Below are positions 39,878 to 49,305 of a DNA stretch of 64,000 nt, one piece after another. The notes beneath the pieces were generated by a model, which saw nothing but the letters and a program-made list of their open reading frames with translations, ran no database searches and had not been told where the DNA came from. Position 1 is the first letter of the stretch, and each line of letters starts with the position of its first letter. Origin of the DNA: Candidatus Solibacter usitatus (lineage in GTDB: Bacteria; Acidobacteriota; Terriglobia; Bryobacterales; Bryobacteraceae); contig JACPNO010000029.1 of the NCBI GenBank assembly GCA_016185465.1, positions 1 through 64,000 of the forward strand, written 5' to 3'. A program made the position numbers and the translations under genes.

Positions 39878-42471
39878 GGATTCGGTTTCAGCTCCAGCTT
39901 GAAAGTCTTGATCTCGTAAGGACGCAGATCGAATTGAAACGCGCCATCCCGAACGGTGAGCGCAGCACCCGCGGCATCCTCGATCAAATTGGCTTCGTGA
40001 ACCGCGCTCAAATTCCCGCGCACCTTCACGCGCACGCCAGTCGCCGGCCGCCCGGAAGATTCGTAAACCCGCAGAATGCTTGCGCCGCCCGGCCCGGGTT
40101 TGAGCGCCGTCACTACCGCGCTGCCATCGGAAACTTCCAGCAGCCCCCAGCGCGCGGGCCGCGTTCCGGCGTGCGGCGCGACGGTCTGGGCGATTAGCGG
40201 ATTGTTGAATTCCAGACCCGCTCGCGCCGTGCCCGCCCGCTGCCAGTCGCCCGCGTGCGGCATCAGCGCGTAATCGAAGTTCAGCCGCTTGCCCAGTTCG
40301 AGCGCCGTGTCCGATCCCACACCCGGCTCGAATCCGCCAATGTAGCCATACGAAATGAGTTTCGTCGAGCGCATCAGCGAAAGCATCAGCGTGCCATCCG
40401 CCACATTATTGCCGGCCAATCCGCGATTCAGCAGCGACACGCCCCGCGCGCCATCGCCGTAATCCACCCAATTCTGCGCGGGAAACTCACGCCTGGCGGG
40501 CCGCTCAATCGCGCCGAATGGAATCTCGTGGGTGCTCGTGCCATTGGTGATCGACGTCGGAAACAGCACGCGGTAGCGAACGAATTGATCGTTGTTAAAA
40601 ATCTCGCTGCGAATATCCACCCGGCGCACGCCGCGATACAACCGTACCGTCGTAGCGAATTCATTCGCTCCAAATGGATGCCTAATGTGAAATTCGGAAA
40701 ACACCGGCCCATTGCGCGTGCGGCCGCTGCCGCCTACATTTTGATTGCTGAACTCGGCGCGCCCCGCTTTCGGAGAAGGCGTCTCTTTCGTCATCGCCGT
40801 CAGGCGCGCTCCGTTCAATGTTCCGTACAGTTCCCAGAAATCCCCGCCATCCGGCTCGCGCGCCACCACATTCGCCGGCGCCGAAAGCGCTTCCCAATCG
40901 CCTTCCTTCACCACCAGGCTGGTCATCTCGCCGGTCCATAAATTAAACGAAGCCCGGTAATATTCGTTCTCAATCGTGCCGCGATCCTCATACATGCTGG
41001 TGGCGTTGCGCGCTCCCGGCATGGCCGCGCCCGTGCCCGCGCCCGGCGCGACACGATATAGCGCATAGCCCATCGCCGGAACGTCGCGCGCCACAAAAAT
41101 AACGTGCGCCTGCCGGATGCCGCCATCGCCGTTGCGCTCCGAGCTCACAATCTGCATCGGAACCGGTTGCCCATCCGGACCGGTCATCGTCAAATCGCGA
41201 ATCCCCGTCTCGGAAAATCCCACGTCCGCTTCGGCGACATCGGTTCGCGGCCATCCCAGCAAATTGAAAACCGCCACCGGAACACCCGCGCCTTGCGTAT
41301 CGATCTTGGCCGTAACCGAATCCAGGCGCGTGCGCAAAATCTCCTCGCCCAGCCGCCGCGAAAAACTGTAGCCCGCCATCGAATCGTCGTAAACTTTATC
41401 CACCATCACGCCCGACGCCAGGTCGTGCGCCTGATTGAACAGCACCGGCTCCCACGCGCGCTCAATTTCGCCGCGCGCGGATTCTCCCGCCAGCACGCTG
41501 GCTTTTTCGGCGCTGGTCAGGATGCGCTCCAGATCGCGCATGGTCTGCTTCACTTCAATGCGCGTGCTGTAAATTCCCTGAAATACCGGATTCAGCTCGC
41601 CCTTGATCACCGGCCGGTCCGTGCGCCGCGCGATGAGCGCCTCGTAATCCGCCGGAACCGCCAGCCGCAAAGTAAACGGCGAGGACACCGCGCGATTGAA
41701 TTGCTCGATCATGCGCGGCAACGCTTCCTCCGGTTCCCACACGTCGGCGCCCGCCGTGAATACCCGCTCCCGCCCTTTTGCGAATGGCGTCAGTTGATCG
41801 AAGCGCGAGCGCACCAGACGATCGAATTCCACAGGGTCGGTGGGGACGGTTTGGATCTGTCCGTACGTCGCCGCGAGCCAAAACGCAGGAACCTGTGTGC
41901 CGTCGATCCCCTGCCACAGAAACTCCGCCGGAGCATCGACGGAGGGGCCGCGCTGGAACCAATACGATTTCATGCCCGCCAATTTGAGAATTTGCGGCAT
42001 CTGCCCGTTGTGTCCGAACGTGTCCAGCCCCCAGCCCGTCGTCACGTCGTAGCCCAGCCGCTCGCGAAAAAAACGCTTGCTCAGCAAATACTGGCGCACG
42101 ATGGATTCGCCCGACGGCATGTTGTTGTCATGCATCGAGTCCGTGCCGCCGGCAATCTGCAGCCGCCCCTCGCCTAGAAATTTGCGAAATGCCGGCACCT
42201 CACCCGGATATCGATCGAGAAACGGCTTCACGTAACACATCTGGTCCAGCACAAAGCGGTAATTCGGATGCGCCTTCAGCAGCGTCAGCGCCTTGAGAAT
42301 GTGCGGCAGCCCGATTTGCAAATATTCTTCGCGCGTCTTGAACACCGCGCCTTCCCAGTGTGTGTGCGGGATAACCAGCACTAGCGGCTTCGCCGGCGCA
42401 GCTTCCTGTGCGCGCGCCGGCATCAGACTGGCCGCTACAAAAATCGCAACGGCGCCCGCGCGCAATCTCAC
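39874..42471 (-). CDS. Glycoside hydrolase family 38 (alpha-mannosidase-like), secreted
   Basis: VLVIPHTHWEGAVF, GTDSMHDNNMPSGESIVRQYLLSKRFF, GWGLDTFGHNGQMPQILKLAGMKSYWFQRG. Confidence 0.88.
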   Translation of the reverse strand: MRLRAGAVAIFVAASLMPARAQEAAPAKPLVLVIPHTHWEGAVFKTREEYLQIGLPHILKALTLLKAHPNYRFVLDQMCYVKPFLDRYPGEVPAFRKFLGEGRLQIAGGTDSMHDNNMPSGESIVRQYLLSKRFFRERLGYDVTTGWGLDTFGHNGQMPQILKLAGMKSYWFQRGPSVDAPAEFLWQGIDGTQVPAFWLAATYGQIQTVPTDPVEFDRLVRSRFDQLTPFAKGRERVFTAGADVWEPEEALPRMIEQFNRAVSSPFTLRLAVPADYEALIARRTDRPVIKGELNPVFQGIYSTRIEVKQTMRDLERILTSAEKASVLAGESARGEIERAWEPVLFNQAHDLASGVMVDKVYDDSMAGYSFSRRLGEEILRTRLDSVTAKIDTQGAGVPVAVFNLLGWPRTDVAEADVGFSETGIRDLTMTGPDGQPVPMQIVSSERNGDGGIRQAHVIFVARDVPAMGYALYRVAPGAGTGAAMPGARNATSMYEDRGTIENEYYRASFNLWTGEMTSLVVKEGDWEALSAPANVVAREPDGGDFWELYGTLNGARLTAMTKETPSPKAGRAEFSNQNVGGSGRTRNGPVFSEFHIRHPFGANEFATTVRLYRGVRRVDIRSEIFNNDQFVRYRVLFPTSITNGTSTHEIPFGAIERPARREFPAQNWVDYGDGARGVSLLNRGLAGNNVADGTLMLSLMRSTKLISYGYIGGFEPGVGSDTALELGKRLNFDYALMPHAGDWQRAGTARAGLEFNNPLIAQTVAPHAGTRPARWGLLEVSDGSAVVTALKPGPGGASILRVYESSGRPATGVRVKVRGNLSAVHEANLIEDAAGAALTVRDGAFQFDLRPYEIKTFKLELKPNP

Positions 42472-43619
42472 TTCGCCGCCACCGGCACGAACGCAACCGC
42501 CACCGGCCGCGGAGCCTCCACCAGCTTGCCCGCCTTCAGCCGCCCGCTTTTCGGGTCGATCTTGAAAATCATGATGTTGTCGGTATCCTGATTGCCCGCG
42601 AGCAAATATCCGCCCGTGGGATCAATCGCGAAGCCGCGCGGCGTCTTGCCCTGCGTCGATGCGTGCTCGAGCGCGGTGAGCGTTCCCTTCTTGGCGTCGA
42701 TCGCAAACACGGCGATGCTGTTGTGCCCGCGATTCGAAACGTACAAAAATCTCCCGCTGGGATGCGCTGCAATTTCCGCCGTCGAATTGTCGCCCGAAAA
42801 ATCCTTGGGCAGCGTGGAAATGGTTTGGATGCTGTTCAGCGCCCCGCGCCCGGCATCGTACGTGAAAGCCGTCACGCTGGACGTCATCTCGTTGTTCGTA
42901 TATCCGAACTTCGCCGTGGGATGAAACGCGAAATGCCGCGGGCCCCCGCCGGGCGGGACTTTGGCGAAGGGCGGATCGTTAGGCGTGAGCGCGCCATTGG
43001 CCGCGTCCAGCTTGTACACCACCACTTGGTCCAGCCCCAGATCGGCGGCAACCGCAAAGCGATTATCGGCCGAAGCGTAGATCCCGTGCGCGTGTGGACC
43101 TTCCTGCCGCCCCTTGTCCACGCTCGATCCCGTGTGCTGGACGAATGCCGAAGCTTCGCCCAGCCGGCCGTCTTCCTTGATCGGAAAAGCCGCCACGCTG
43201 CCGCCGTTGTAGTTGGCAACCAGAACACACTTGTTCGTTTTGTCGACCACCAGATGGCATGGCGCCCCGCCGCGTGAAGAAACCTGGTTCAGAAAAGTCA
43301 GCTTGCCGGTCTTGCCGTCAATGGCATACGCGCTCACCGACCCGGCTTTTTGCCCGCCGAAATTATCGGTCTCATTAACCGCGTACAAAAACTTGTGATT
43401 GGGACTCGCCGCCACATACGACGGACTCACCGTCTCCGCCATCAATCCCATCGGCTCGAGCCTGCCGCCCGAAGGATGAAAGCGAAAGCCGTAAATGCCC
43501 TTGCTCCCCTTGTCCGTGTACGTCCCGATGTAGACAAAATATTCGCTCTTGGGAGCTGCCTGCATCAACGAAACCAGCGCTAGCAAACAAAATTTCGAAA
43601 TCCATTTCATGCGTATCAT
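42468..43619 (-). CDS. Lactonase family / 6-phosphogluconolactonase-like beta-propeller, secreted
   Basis: FVYIGTYTDKGSKGIYGFRF, PCHLVVDKTNKCVLVANYNGGSVAAFPI, HAHGIYASADNRF, GPRHFAFHPTAKFGYTNNE. Confidence 0.92.
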   Translation of the reverse strand: MIRMKWISKFCLLALVSLMQAAPKSEYFVYIGTYTDKGSKGIYGFRFHPSGGRLEPMGLMAETVSPSYVAASPNHKFLYAVNETDNFGGQKAGSVSAYAIDGKTGKLTFLNQVSSRGGAPCHLVVDKTNKCVLVANYNGGSVAAFPIKEDGRLGEASAFVQHTGSSVDKGRQEGPHAHGIYASADNRFAVAADLGLDQVVVYKLDAANGALTPNDPPFAKVPPGGGPRHFAFHPTAKFGYTNNEMTSSVTAFTYDAGRGALNSIQTISTLPKDFSGDNSTAEIAAHPSGRFLYVSNRGHNSIAVFAIDAKKGTLTALEHASTQGKTPRGFAIDPTGGYLLAGNQDTDNIMIFKIDPKSGRLKAGKLVEAPRPVAVAFVPVAAK

Positions 43620-43648
43620 CAGATCGCATCAGCCCGCCTATTGCAACT

Positions 43649-43673
43649 AAGTGAGGCAGGTCCCCGACCTGCC
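43649..43673. repeat. REP-like family A, single unit
   Basis: AAGTGAGGCAGGTCCCCGACCTGCC next to the 3' end of the gamma-glutamyltransferase gene. Confidence 0.9.
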
Positions 43674-45244
43674 TATCCCCAAAAATCCGGAGCCTCCGGC
43701 ACCGCCGCCCCATCCTTGCGCGGCGAAGAAGCCCCATAATTCACCCCGCTCTCAGAATCGTGCAGCACCGCCTGTCCCCCGCCCATCGATCCCGAAAACG
43801 CCCCCATCACCTCGATCTCATGCCCCCGGGCTTCGAGCGCCGCCCGCGTCTCCGCCGGCACGCGCGATTCCATTAGCACATCGCATCCCCCAAAATTGAG
43901 CTTGGTAAAACGCGGCGCTTCAAGCGCTCCCTGAATATTCATCCCGTGATCCACAATGTTGGCAACGAACTGCGCGTGCGCCTGCGCCTGATTCAGCCCG
44001 CCCATAATCCCGAAGCCGATATGGGTCGAGCCGCGCTCCATGAACGCCGGAATAATGGTGTGAAATGGCCGCTTGCGCCCCGCCAGCGCATTCGGATGTG
44101 TCGCGTCCATCTCAAACAGCGCCCCGCGATTGTGCAGATGAAATCCCCAGTCGTCGACGTACACGCCCGATCCGAAGCTGTGATAAATGCTCTGAATCAG
44201 CGACGCAATATTGCCCGCGCTGTCCACCACCGCCAGATAAATCGTGTCTCCCGCCCCGGCCAGAGGACTGCCCGGCCGCGGCCCGCTCAGCGCCCGCTTC
44301 GAATCGATCAGCGCAGCCCGCTCGGCCGCGTATTTTTTCGACAGCAGCCCCCCCACCGGCACCTTCGCATAGCGCGGGTCGGCAACATAGCGCTGCAAAT
44401 CCGCATAAGCCAGCTTCTGCGCTTCGATCTTCACATGCAGCGCGTCCGCGTCCGCCGCGTCGCCGAGCGGAAACCGTTCCATCAGGTTCAGCATCTCGAG
44501 CGCGGCAATACCCTGGCTGCTGGGAGGTATCTCATAAATCGTCCAGCCGCGATATTCGGTCGAAATCGGCTCCACCCACTCGGACGAATATTCGCTCAAA
44601 TCGGCCGGCGCCATCGCCCCGCCCAGGCGCTTCGAAGTTGCAACGATCGATTCCCCAATCGGCCCGCGATACATTGCCTCCGGTCCGTCCCGCGCAATTA
44701 ACTCCAGCGCCCGTCCCAGCGCCGGGTTGCGAAAAATGTCGCCAGTAGCGGGCGCGCTGCTCCCGCAAATCGACTTCTGCCACGTATCGGCAATAATCTC
44801 CGTCACCGGAAATCCGTTTTCGGCATAGTAAATTGCCGGCCGGAACAGCTCCGCCCAGGCCATGCCTCCGAAGCGCTGGTGCAGCTTCTCCCACCCGTCC
44901 ACGCATCCCGGCACGGTAACCGAGTGGATGCCGTCCGGCGGCGTGGTGACAATTCCTTTCGCCTGGAGAAACGCAATATCCAGTCCGGCAGGCGCCCATC
45001 CGCTGGCATTCAATCCGGTCAGCTGCCCGGTCTCGGCCTCCCAATAGAGAGCAAATAAATCGCCGCCGATTCCGTTGCTCATCGGCTCGACAACACCCAG
45101 CACCGCGTTGGCCGCAATCGCCGCATCGATCGCCGATCCGCCCCGCGCCAACACCTGCGCCCCCGCCTGCGACGCCAGCGTCTGGCTGGTAGCCACAATC
45201 CCCTGCCGCGAAATCACCATGGACCGCGCTTCGCTTCGCTCCAT
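43673..45244 (-). CDS. Gamma-glutamyltransferase family protein
   Basis: GGSAIDAAIAANAVLGVVEPMSNGIGGDLFALYW, PGCVDGWEKLH, GDTIYLAVVDSAGNIASLIQS. Start is ambiguous (45220 or 45244). Confidence 0.9.
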   Translation of the reverse strand: MERSEARSMVISRQGIVATSQTLASQAGAQVLARGGSAIDAAIAANAVLGVVEPMSNGIGGDLFALYWEAETGQLTGLNASGWAPAGLDIAFLQAKGIVTTPPDGIHSVTVPGCVDGWEKLHQRFGGMAWAELFRPAIYYAENGFPVTEIIADTWQKSICGSSAPATGDIFRNPALGRALELIARDGPEAMYRGPIGESIVATSKRLGGAMAPADLSEYSSEWVEPISTEYRGWTIYEIPPSSQGIAALEMLNLMERFPLGDAADADALHVKIEAQKLAYADLQRYVADPRYAKVPVGGLLSKKYAAERAALIDSKRALSGPRPGSPLAGAGDTIYLAVVDSAGNIASLIQSIYHSFGSGVYVDDWGFHLHNRGALFEMDATHPNALAGRKRPFHTIIPAFMERGSTHIGFGIMGGLNQAQAHAQFVANIVDHGMNIQGALEAPRFTKLNFGGCDVLMESRVPAETRAALEARGHEIEVMGAFSGSMGGGQAVLHDSESGVNYGASSPRKDGAAVPEAPDFWG

Positions 45245-45392
45245 AAATGCCAACCTAGCACGGGATCGCCGACGATATGCGAGATCGCCGGGGACATGCG
45301 AAGCGTGTCCCCCACTCGGACCCACACCGGCAAACGAGCGCATATAGCGCTCCCCCTACGCGCTGTGATACTTTGCTTCTACAGGAGGCCGT

Positions 45393-46250
45393 ATGAATCG
45401 CCGCGATTTCTTCGTGCGCAGCGCTCAAGGCGCAGGCGCAGCTCTGGCGCTTCCCTTATTCGCCGAACCCGTCAGGAAATTCGCCACTGACCGCGTCAAG
45501 CTCGGCCCCCAAGGCGTCGAACTTAGCAGGCTGGCCATGGGCACCGGCACCAACGGCGGCGGCGGCAGCTCCAATCAGACCAAGCGGCTCGGCGTGCAAG
45601 GCCTTGCCGACCTGATGAAAGCCGCCTACGACGAAGGCCTCACCTTTTGGGATTCCGCCGATCAGTACGGCTCCCATCCCCATCTCAAAGAGGCGCTCAA
45701 AACGGTCCCGCGGGAGAAAGTCACCATTCTCAGCAAGACCCACGCCTCCACTGAAAAAGAAGCCAAAGCCGACATCGACCGCTTCCGCCGCGAGCTCGGC
45801 AGCGATTACATCGATATCCTGCTGCTGCACGCCATGATGGATGGCAATTGGCCGGAACGCAAAAAAGGCGCCATGGCCGCTATCGAAGAAGCCCGTGAGA
45901 AAGGCATCGTGCGCACTCACGGCACGTCATGCCACACGCTCGAAGCCCTGCAAACAGCGGCCCGCACGCCCTTCGTGCAAGTCGACCTGGCGCGCATCAA
46001 TGCCCATCAGGTCGCCATGGATGCCGAGCCTGCAGTCGTCATCAAGGTGTTGCGCGAAATGAAAGCCGCCGGCAAGGGCGTCATCGGCATGAAGATTTTG
46101 GGCGCCGGCCGCCTGCGCGCCAAAGCCGACGAAAGTTTGCAGTTTGCTCTATCGCTCGATTGCGTGGATTGCTTCACCATCGGCTCGGAAAGCCGCGCTG
46201 AAATGCTGGATTTGGTGAAGCGCATCCCCGCCGCCAGTATGCGCGGTTAA
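45393..46250 (+). CDS. Aldo/keto reductase with Tat-type signal
   Basis: MNRRDFFVRSAQGAGAALALPLF; LSRLAMGTGTNGGG, FWDSADQYGSHPHLKEALK, YIDILLLHAM. Confidence 0.9.
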   Translation: MNRRDFFVRSAQGAGAALALPLFAEPVRKFATDRVKLGPQGVELSRLAMGTGTNGGGGSSNQTKRLGVQGLADLMKAAYDEGLTFWDSADQYGSHPHLKEALKTVPREKVTILSKTHASTEKEAKADIDRFRRELGSDYIDILLLHAMMDGNWPERKKGAMAAIEEAREKGIVRTHGTSCHTLEALQTAARTPFVQVDLARINAHQVAMDAEPAVVIKVLREMKAAGKGVIGMKILGAGRLRAKADESLQFALSLDCVDCFTIGSESRAEMLDLVKRIPAASMRG

Positions 46251-46278
46251 CAGTTTCACAAAAATTAAGGAGAGACGA

Positions 46279-46827
46279 ATGTCGAACAGGTTCAAAGGCG
46301 TAATCGCATTTGTAGGAGTGATCGGATTGGCCGTCGCGCTCAGCGCCGACGAGAAGATGCCGGCCAAGAAACCTACAGCCAAAGACAGCGGCGGCGTGCT
46401 GCAGCCGCAAATGGCTCCCGAAGGCGGCTGGGATTCCAAGGGTAAACTCGGCGAAAAGCCCGCGCAGCCCTGGTCCGCAACCACCGTCGGCGCGGCCGTC
46501 GATGGCAAGCCCGTGTCGGGCAGCGTTACTACCGTCACCGGCGAGATCATCGACTTTTCCTGCTACCTGCAACTCGGCAAGCACGGTGAAAAACACAAAG
46601 CCTGCGGCCAGAAATGCCTCAACAACGGCATGCCCATCGGCCTGCTCACCAAAGAGGGCGCGCTCTATATGCTGATGGAAGAAGAGCACGATCCCCGCCG
46701 CGACGGCATGGGCGAGTTCCGCAAAGCCGCCAACGAGCATTTTTCGCACGTGATGGAAGTTACCGGCACCCACAGCACCGTGCGCGGCTATCACGCCATC
46801 TACGTCTCCGGTTTCCTGAAAAAGTAG
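46279..46827 (+). CDS. Secreted hypothetical protein with conserved-looking Cys cluster
   Basis: 182 aa; TGEIIDFSCYLQLGKHGEKHKACGQKCLNNGMPIGLLTKEGALYML. Confidence 0.7.
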   Translation: MSNRFKGVIAFVGVIGLAVALSADEKMPAKKPTAKDSGGVLQPQMAPEGGWDSKGKLGEKPAQPWSATTVGAAVDGKPVSGSVTTVTGEIIDFSCYLQLGKHGEKHKACGQKCLNNGMPIGLLTKEGALYMLMEEEHDPRRDGMGEFRKAANEHFSHVMEVTGTHSTVRGYHAIYVSGFLKK

Positions 46828-46829
46828 CA

Positions 46830-47861
46830 ATGGGGATCAACTCTCGTTCGGTGGCCGGCGCGCTCGTGCCGGCCATTTTCTTGTTGCTCAGATTCGCCGG
46901 CGCAGCCGAGCCGCCGGTCAAAAAAGCACGCGAGCCGCTGGGCCTCATGCCCATCATTTGGCCCGCGGATAATCCTTACACGCCCGAAAAAGTTGAGTTG
47001 GGACGGCTGCTGTATTTCGATCCCCGCCTCTCCGCCGACGGCTCGGTGTCCTGCGCCAGTTGCCACAGTCCCAAGTTTGCATTCACCGACGGCGCCGCCG
47101 TCTCTACCGGCATCAAAGGCCAGAAGGGCGGCCGCAGCGCGCCCACGGTCATCAATCGCGCCTATAGCCTCGCCCAGTTCTGGGATGGCCGCGCCCCCAC
47201 TCTCGAAGAGCAGGCCAAAGGGCCCATGGCCAATCCCATCGAAATGGCCAGCACCCACGATGCCGTCGTCGACACCGTGAAAAAAATCGCCGGCTATCGC
47301 GTTCTTTTCGCCAAAGCTTTCGGAACCGAAGACATCACCATCGATCACGTGGCCAAAGCCATCGCCACTTTTGAGCGAACCATCCTCAGCGGCAACTCGC
47401 CCTACGATCGCTACAAAGCGGGACAAAAAACTGCGCTCACGCCCTCGCAAGTGCGCGGTCTGCAATTGTTCACCGGTAAAGCCCGCTGCGACGAATGCCA
47501 CGAAGGCATCAACTTCAGCAGCAATGCCTATGCCAATCTCGGCATTGGCTCCGACAAGCCCGATCCGGACGTGGGCCGCTTCGCCGTCACCAAGAATCCC
47601 AAGGACTGGGGCACGTTCAAAACGCCCACCCTGCGCGAAATCGCCAACACCGCGCCCTACATGCACGATGGCAGCCTCAAGACGCTGGAAGAGGTAGTCG
47701 ATGTCTACGACAAAGGCGGCATCCCCAACCAGAATCTGGACTCGCGCATCAAAGCCCTGCACCTCACCGATCAGGAGAAAAAAGATCTGGTCGCCTTCCT
47801 GCGCTCGCTAAGCGGCGAGGGCTGGCAGCAAATCAAAGCCCCGGAGAAACTCCCCGAATGA
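46830..47861 (+). CDS. Di-heme cytochrome c peroxidase / MauG-type protein
   Basis: LGRLLYFDPRLSADGSVSCASCHSPKFAFTDG; CDECHEGINFSS; FKTPTLREIANTAPYMHDGSLKTLEEVVD. Confidence 0.94.
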   Translation: MGINSRSVAGALVPAIFLLLRFAGAAEPPVKKAREPLGLMPIIWPADNPYTPEKVELGRLLYFDPRLSADGSVSCASCHSPKFAFTDGAAVSTGIKGQKGGRSAPTVINRAYSLAQFWDGRAPTLEEQAKGPMANPIEMASTHDAVVDTVKKIAGYRVLFAKAFGTEDITIDHVAKAIATFERTILSGNSPYDRYKAGQKTALTPSQVRGLQLFTGKARCDECHEGINFSSNAYANLGIGSDKPDPDVGRFAVTKNPKDWGTFKTPTLREIANTAPYMHDGSLKTLEEVVDVYDKGGIPNQNLDSRIKALHLTDQEKKDLVAFLRSLSGEGWQQIKAPEKLPE

Positions 47862-48823
47862 GCAAACGGACGCGGATAGCTTGCCTGTGGCTCGGTGTGT
47901 TGCTGCTGGCCATTTCCGGCGGATGCAATCGCCAGACCAAGAAACGAATCGCGGTCATCCCCAAAGGCCAGGCCCACATCTTCTGGCAATCCGTGCACGC
48001 CGGCGCGGTCGCGGCATCGCGCGAGTTCAACGTCGAAATCATTTGGAACGGACCGGCCGGGGAGACCGATTACACCCAGCAGCTGCAAATCGTCGACGCC
48101 ATGATCACCCAGCACGTCGACGCCATTTGTCTCGCGCCCATCGACAAGACGTCCATGGTGAGCGTGGTCGAGCGCGCCGCCAAGCAAAATATCCCCGTGA
48201 TCATTTGGGATTCCGGCATCGATACCGAGAACTTCGTCTCCCAGGTCGCCACCGACAATTACCTGGCCGGACAAATGGCGGCCGAGCGCATCGGCAAAAT
48301 TCTGAATGGCAAAGGCAAGGTGGCCATCGTCGCCGTAATGCCCGGCGCGGCTTCCACCATGGCCCGCGAGCAAGGCTTCGAGGACGCCGTCAAGAAAAAT
48401 TTACCCGGAATTCAAATCGTCGACAAGCGCTACGGCTGGGCCGACCGCGCCAAATCGCTGGCTGTGGCCGAAAACATGCTCACCGCCTATGCCGATCTCG
48501 ACGCCATGTTTGCTTCCAATGAATCGAGCGCGGTGGGCGCAGCGCAAGCGCTGAAATCCCGCAACAGCAAAGTCCGCCTGGTCGGCTTCGACTCCAGCCC
48601 CAATCTTCTGGACGATCTGAAATCCGGCGCCATCGATTCGCTGGTAGTGCAAGATCCATTCAAGATGGGCTACGAATCCGTGAAAGCCGCGGTAGAAAAG
48701 CTGAACGGCGGCACGCCAAAAAAGATAAATAACCTCACGCCCCTGGTGGTCACCAGGGAAAACATGTCCGACCCGGCAGTAGACAGCCGGCTCCACCCCG
48801 ACCTAGACAAATATTTGAAATGA
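47858..48823 (+). CDS. Sugar-type substrate-binding lipoprotein (periplasmic binding protein)
   Basis: Lipobox-like LAISGGC; RIAVIPKGQAHIFWQSVHAGAVAASREFNVEIIWNGP, DAICLAPIDKTSM, VATDNYLAGQMAAERIG. Confidence 0.9.
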   Translation: MSKRTRIACLWLGVLLLAISGGCNRQTKKRIAVIPKGQAHIFWQSVHAGAVAASREFNVEIIWNGPAGETDYTQQLQIVDAMITQHVDAICLAPIDKTSMVSVVERAAKQNIPVIIWDSGIDTENFVSQVATDNYLAGQMAAERIGKILNGKGKVAIVAVMPGAASTMAREQGFEDAVKKNLPGIQIVDKRYGWADRAKSLAVAENMLTAYADLDAMFASNESSAVGAAQALKSRNSKVRLVGFDSSPNLLDDLKSGAIDSLVVQDPFKMGYESVKAAVEKLNGGTPKKINNLTPLVVTRENMSDPAVDSRLHPDLDKYLK

Positions 48824-49200
48824 AGAGATTCTTGCTGATACTGGCGAGTATTGCCATCGAAGCCGCCCAGTCGATCGTGACAAATCTAGATACCGCCAAC
48901 TGGGTTCATGAAAAGGGGGGCTCCGAGTCCGTCGTGCTGCGTGAAGATCCGGCAACCGGCGGCTTGGAGCTGCTGGCGCGCTATCCCGCCGGCCACGTGA
49001 TCGCGCCGCACTGGCACGAATCCAACGAGCGCCTCATCGTGCTCGAAGGCCAACTCACCATAGGCAGCACGATTCTCAAGGAAGGCGCCTACGCCTATCT
49101 ACCGGCCCGCGAAGTCCAGCGAATCTCCTGCACCTCGAAGACCCGCTGCACGTTCTATCTCTCCTGGGACGGCAAACCAAATTCCCACCCAGCAAAATAA
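48820..49200 (+). CDS. Cupin domain protein
   Basis: ARYPAGHVIAPHWHESNERLIVLEGQLTIGSTILKEGAYAYLPAREVQRI. Confidence 0.88.
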   Translation: MKRFLLILASIAIEAAQSIVTNLDTANWVHEKGGSESVVLREDPATGGLELLARYPAGHVIAPHWHESNERLIVLEGQLTIGSTILKEGAYAYLPAREVQRISCTSKTRCTFYLSWDGKPNSHPAK

Positions 49201-49205
49201 AACAA

Positions 49206-49305
49206 GACATTTCTCGCAGAGGCGCAGAGAACGCAGAGAAAATCTTAAGAAATATGAAGGTTTAGTTTTTCTTCGTAGTTCTCCGCGTACTCTGCGCCTC
49301 CGCAG
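49206..49305. repeat. Inverted repeat (family D), copy 2
   Basis: GACATTTCTCGCAGAGGCGCAGAGAACGCAGAGAAAATC and degenerate opposite arm CTTCGTAGTTCTCCGCGTACTCTGCGCCTCCGCAG; the right arm lies in the 3' end of the next CDS. Confidence 0.8.

Noticed and set aside
41104-42177. Plus-strand 357-aa ORF inside the GH38 gene
   Set aside because: Arg/His-rich shadow ORF without motifs.
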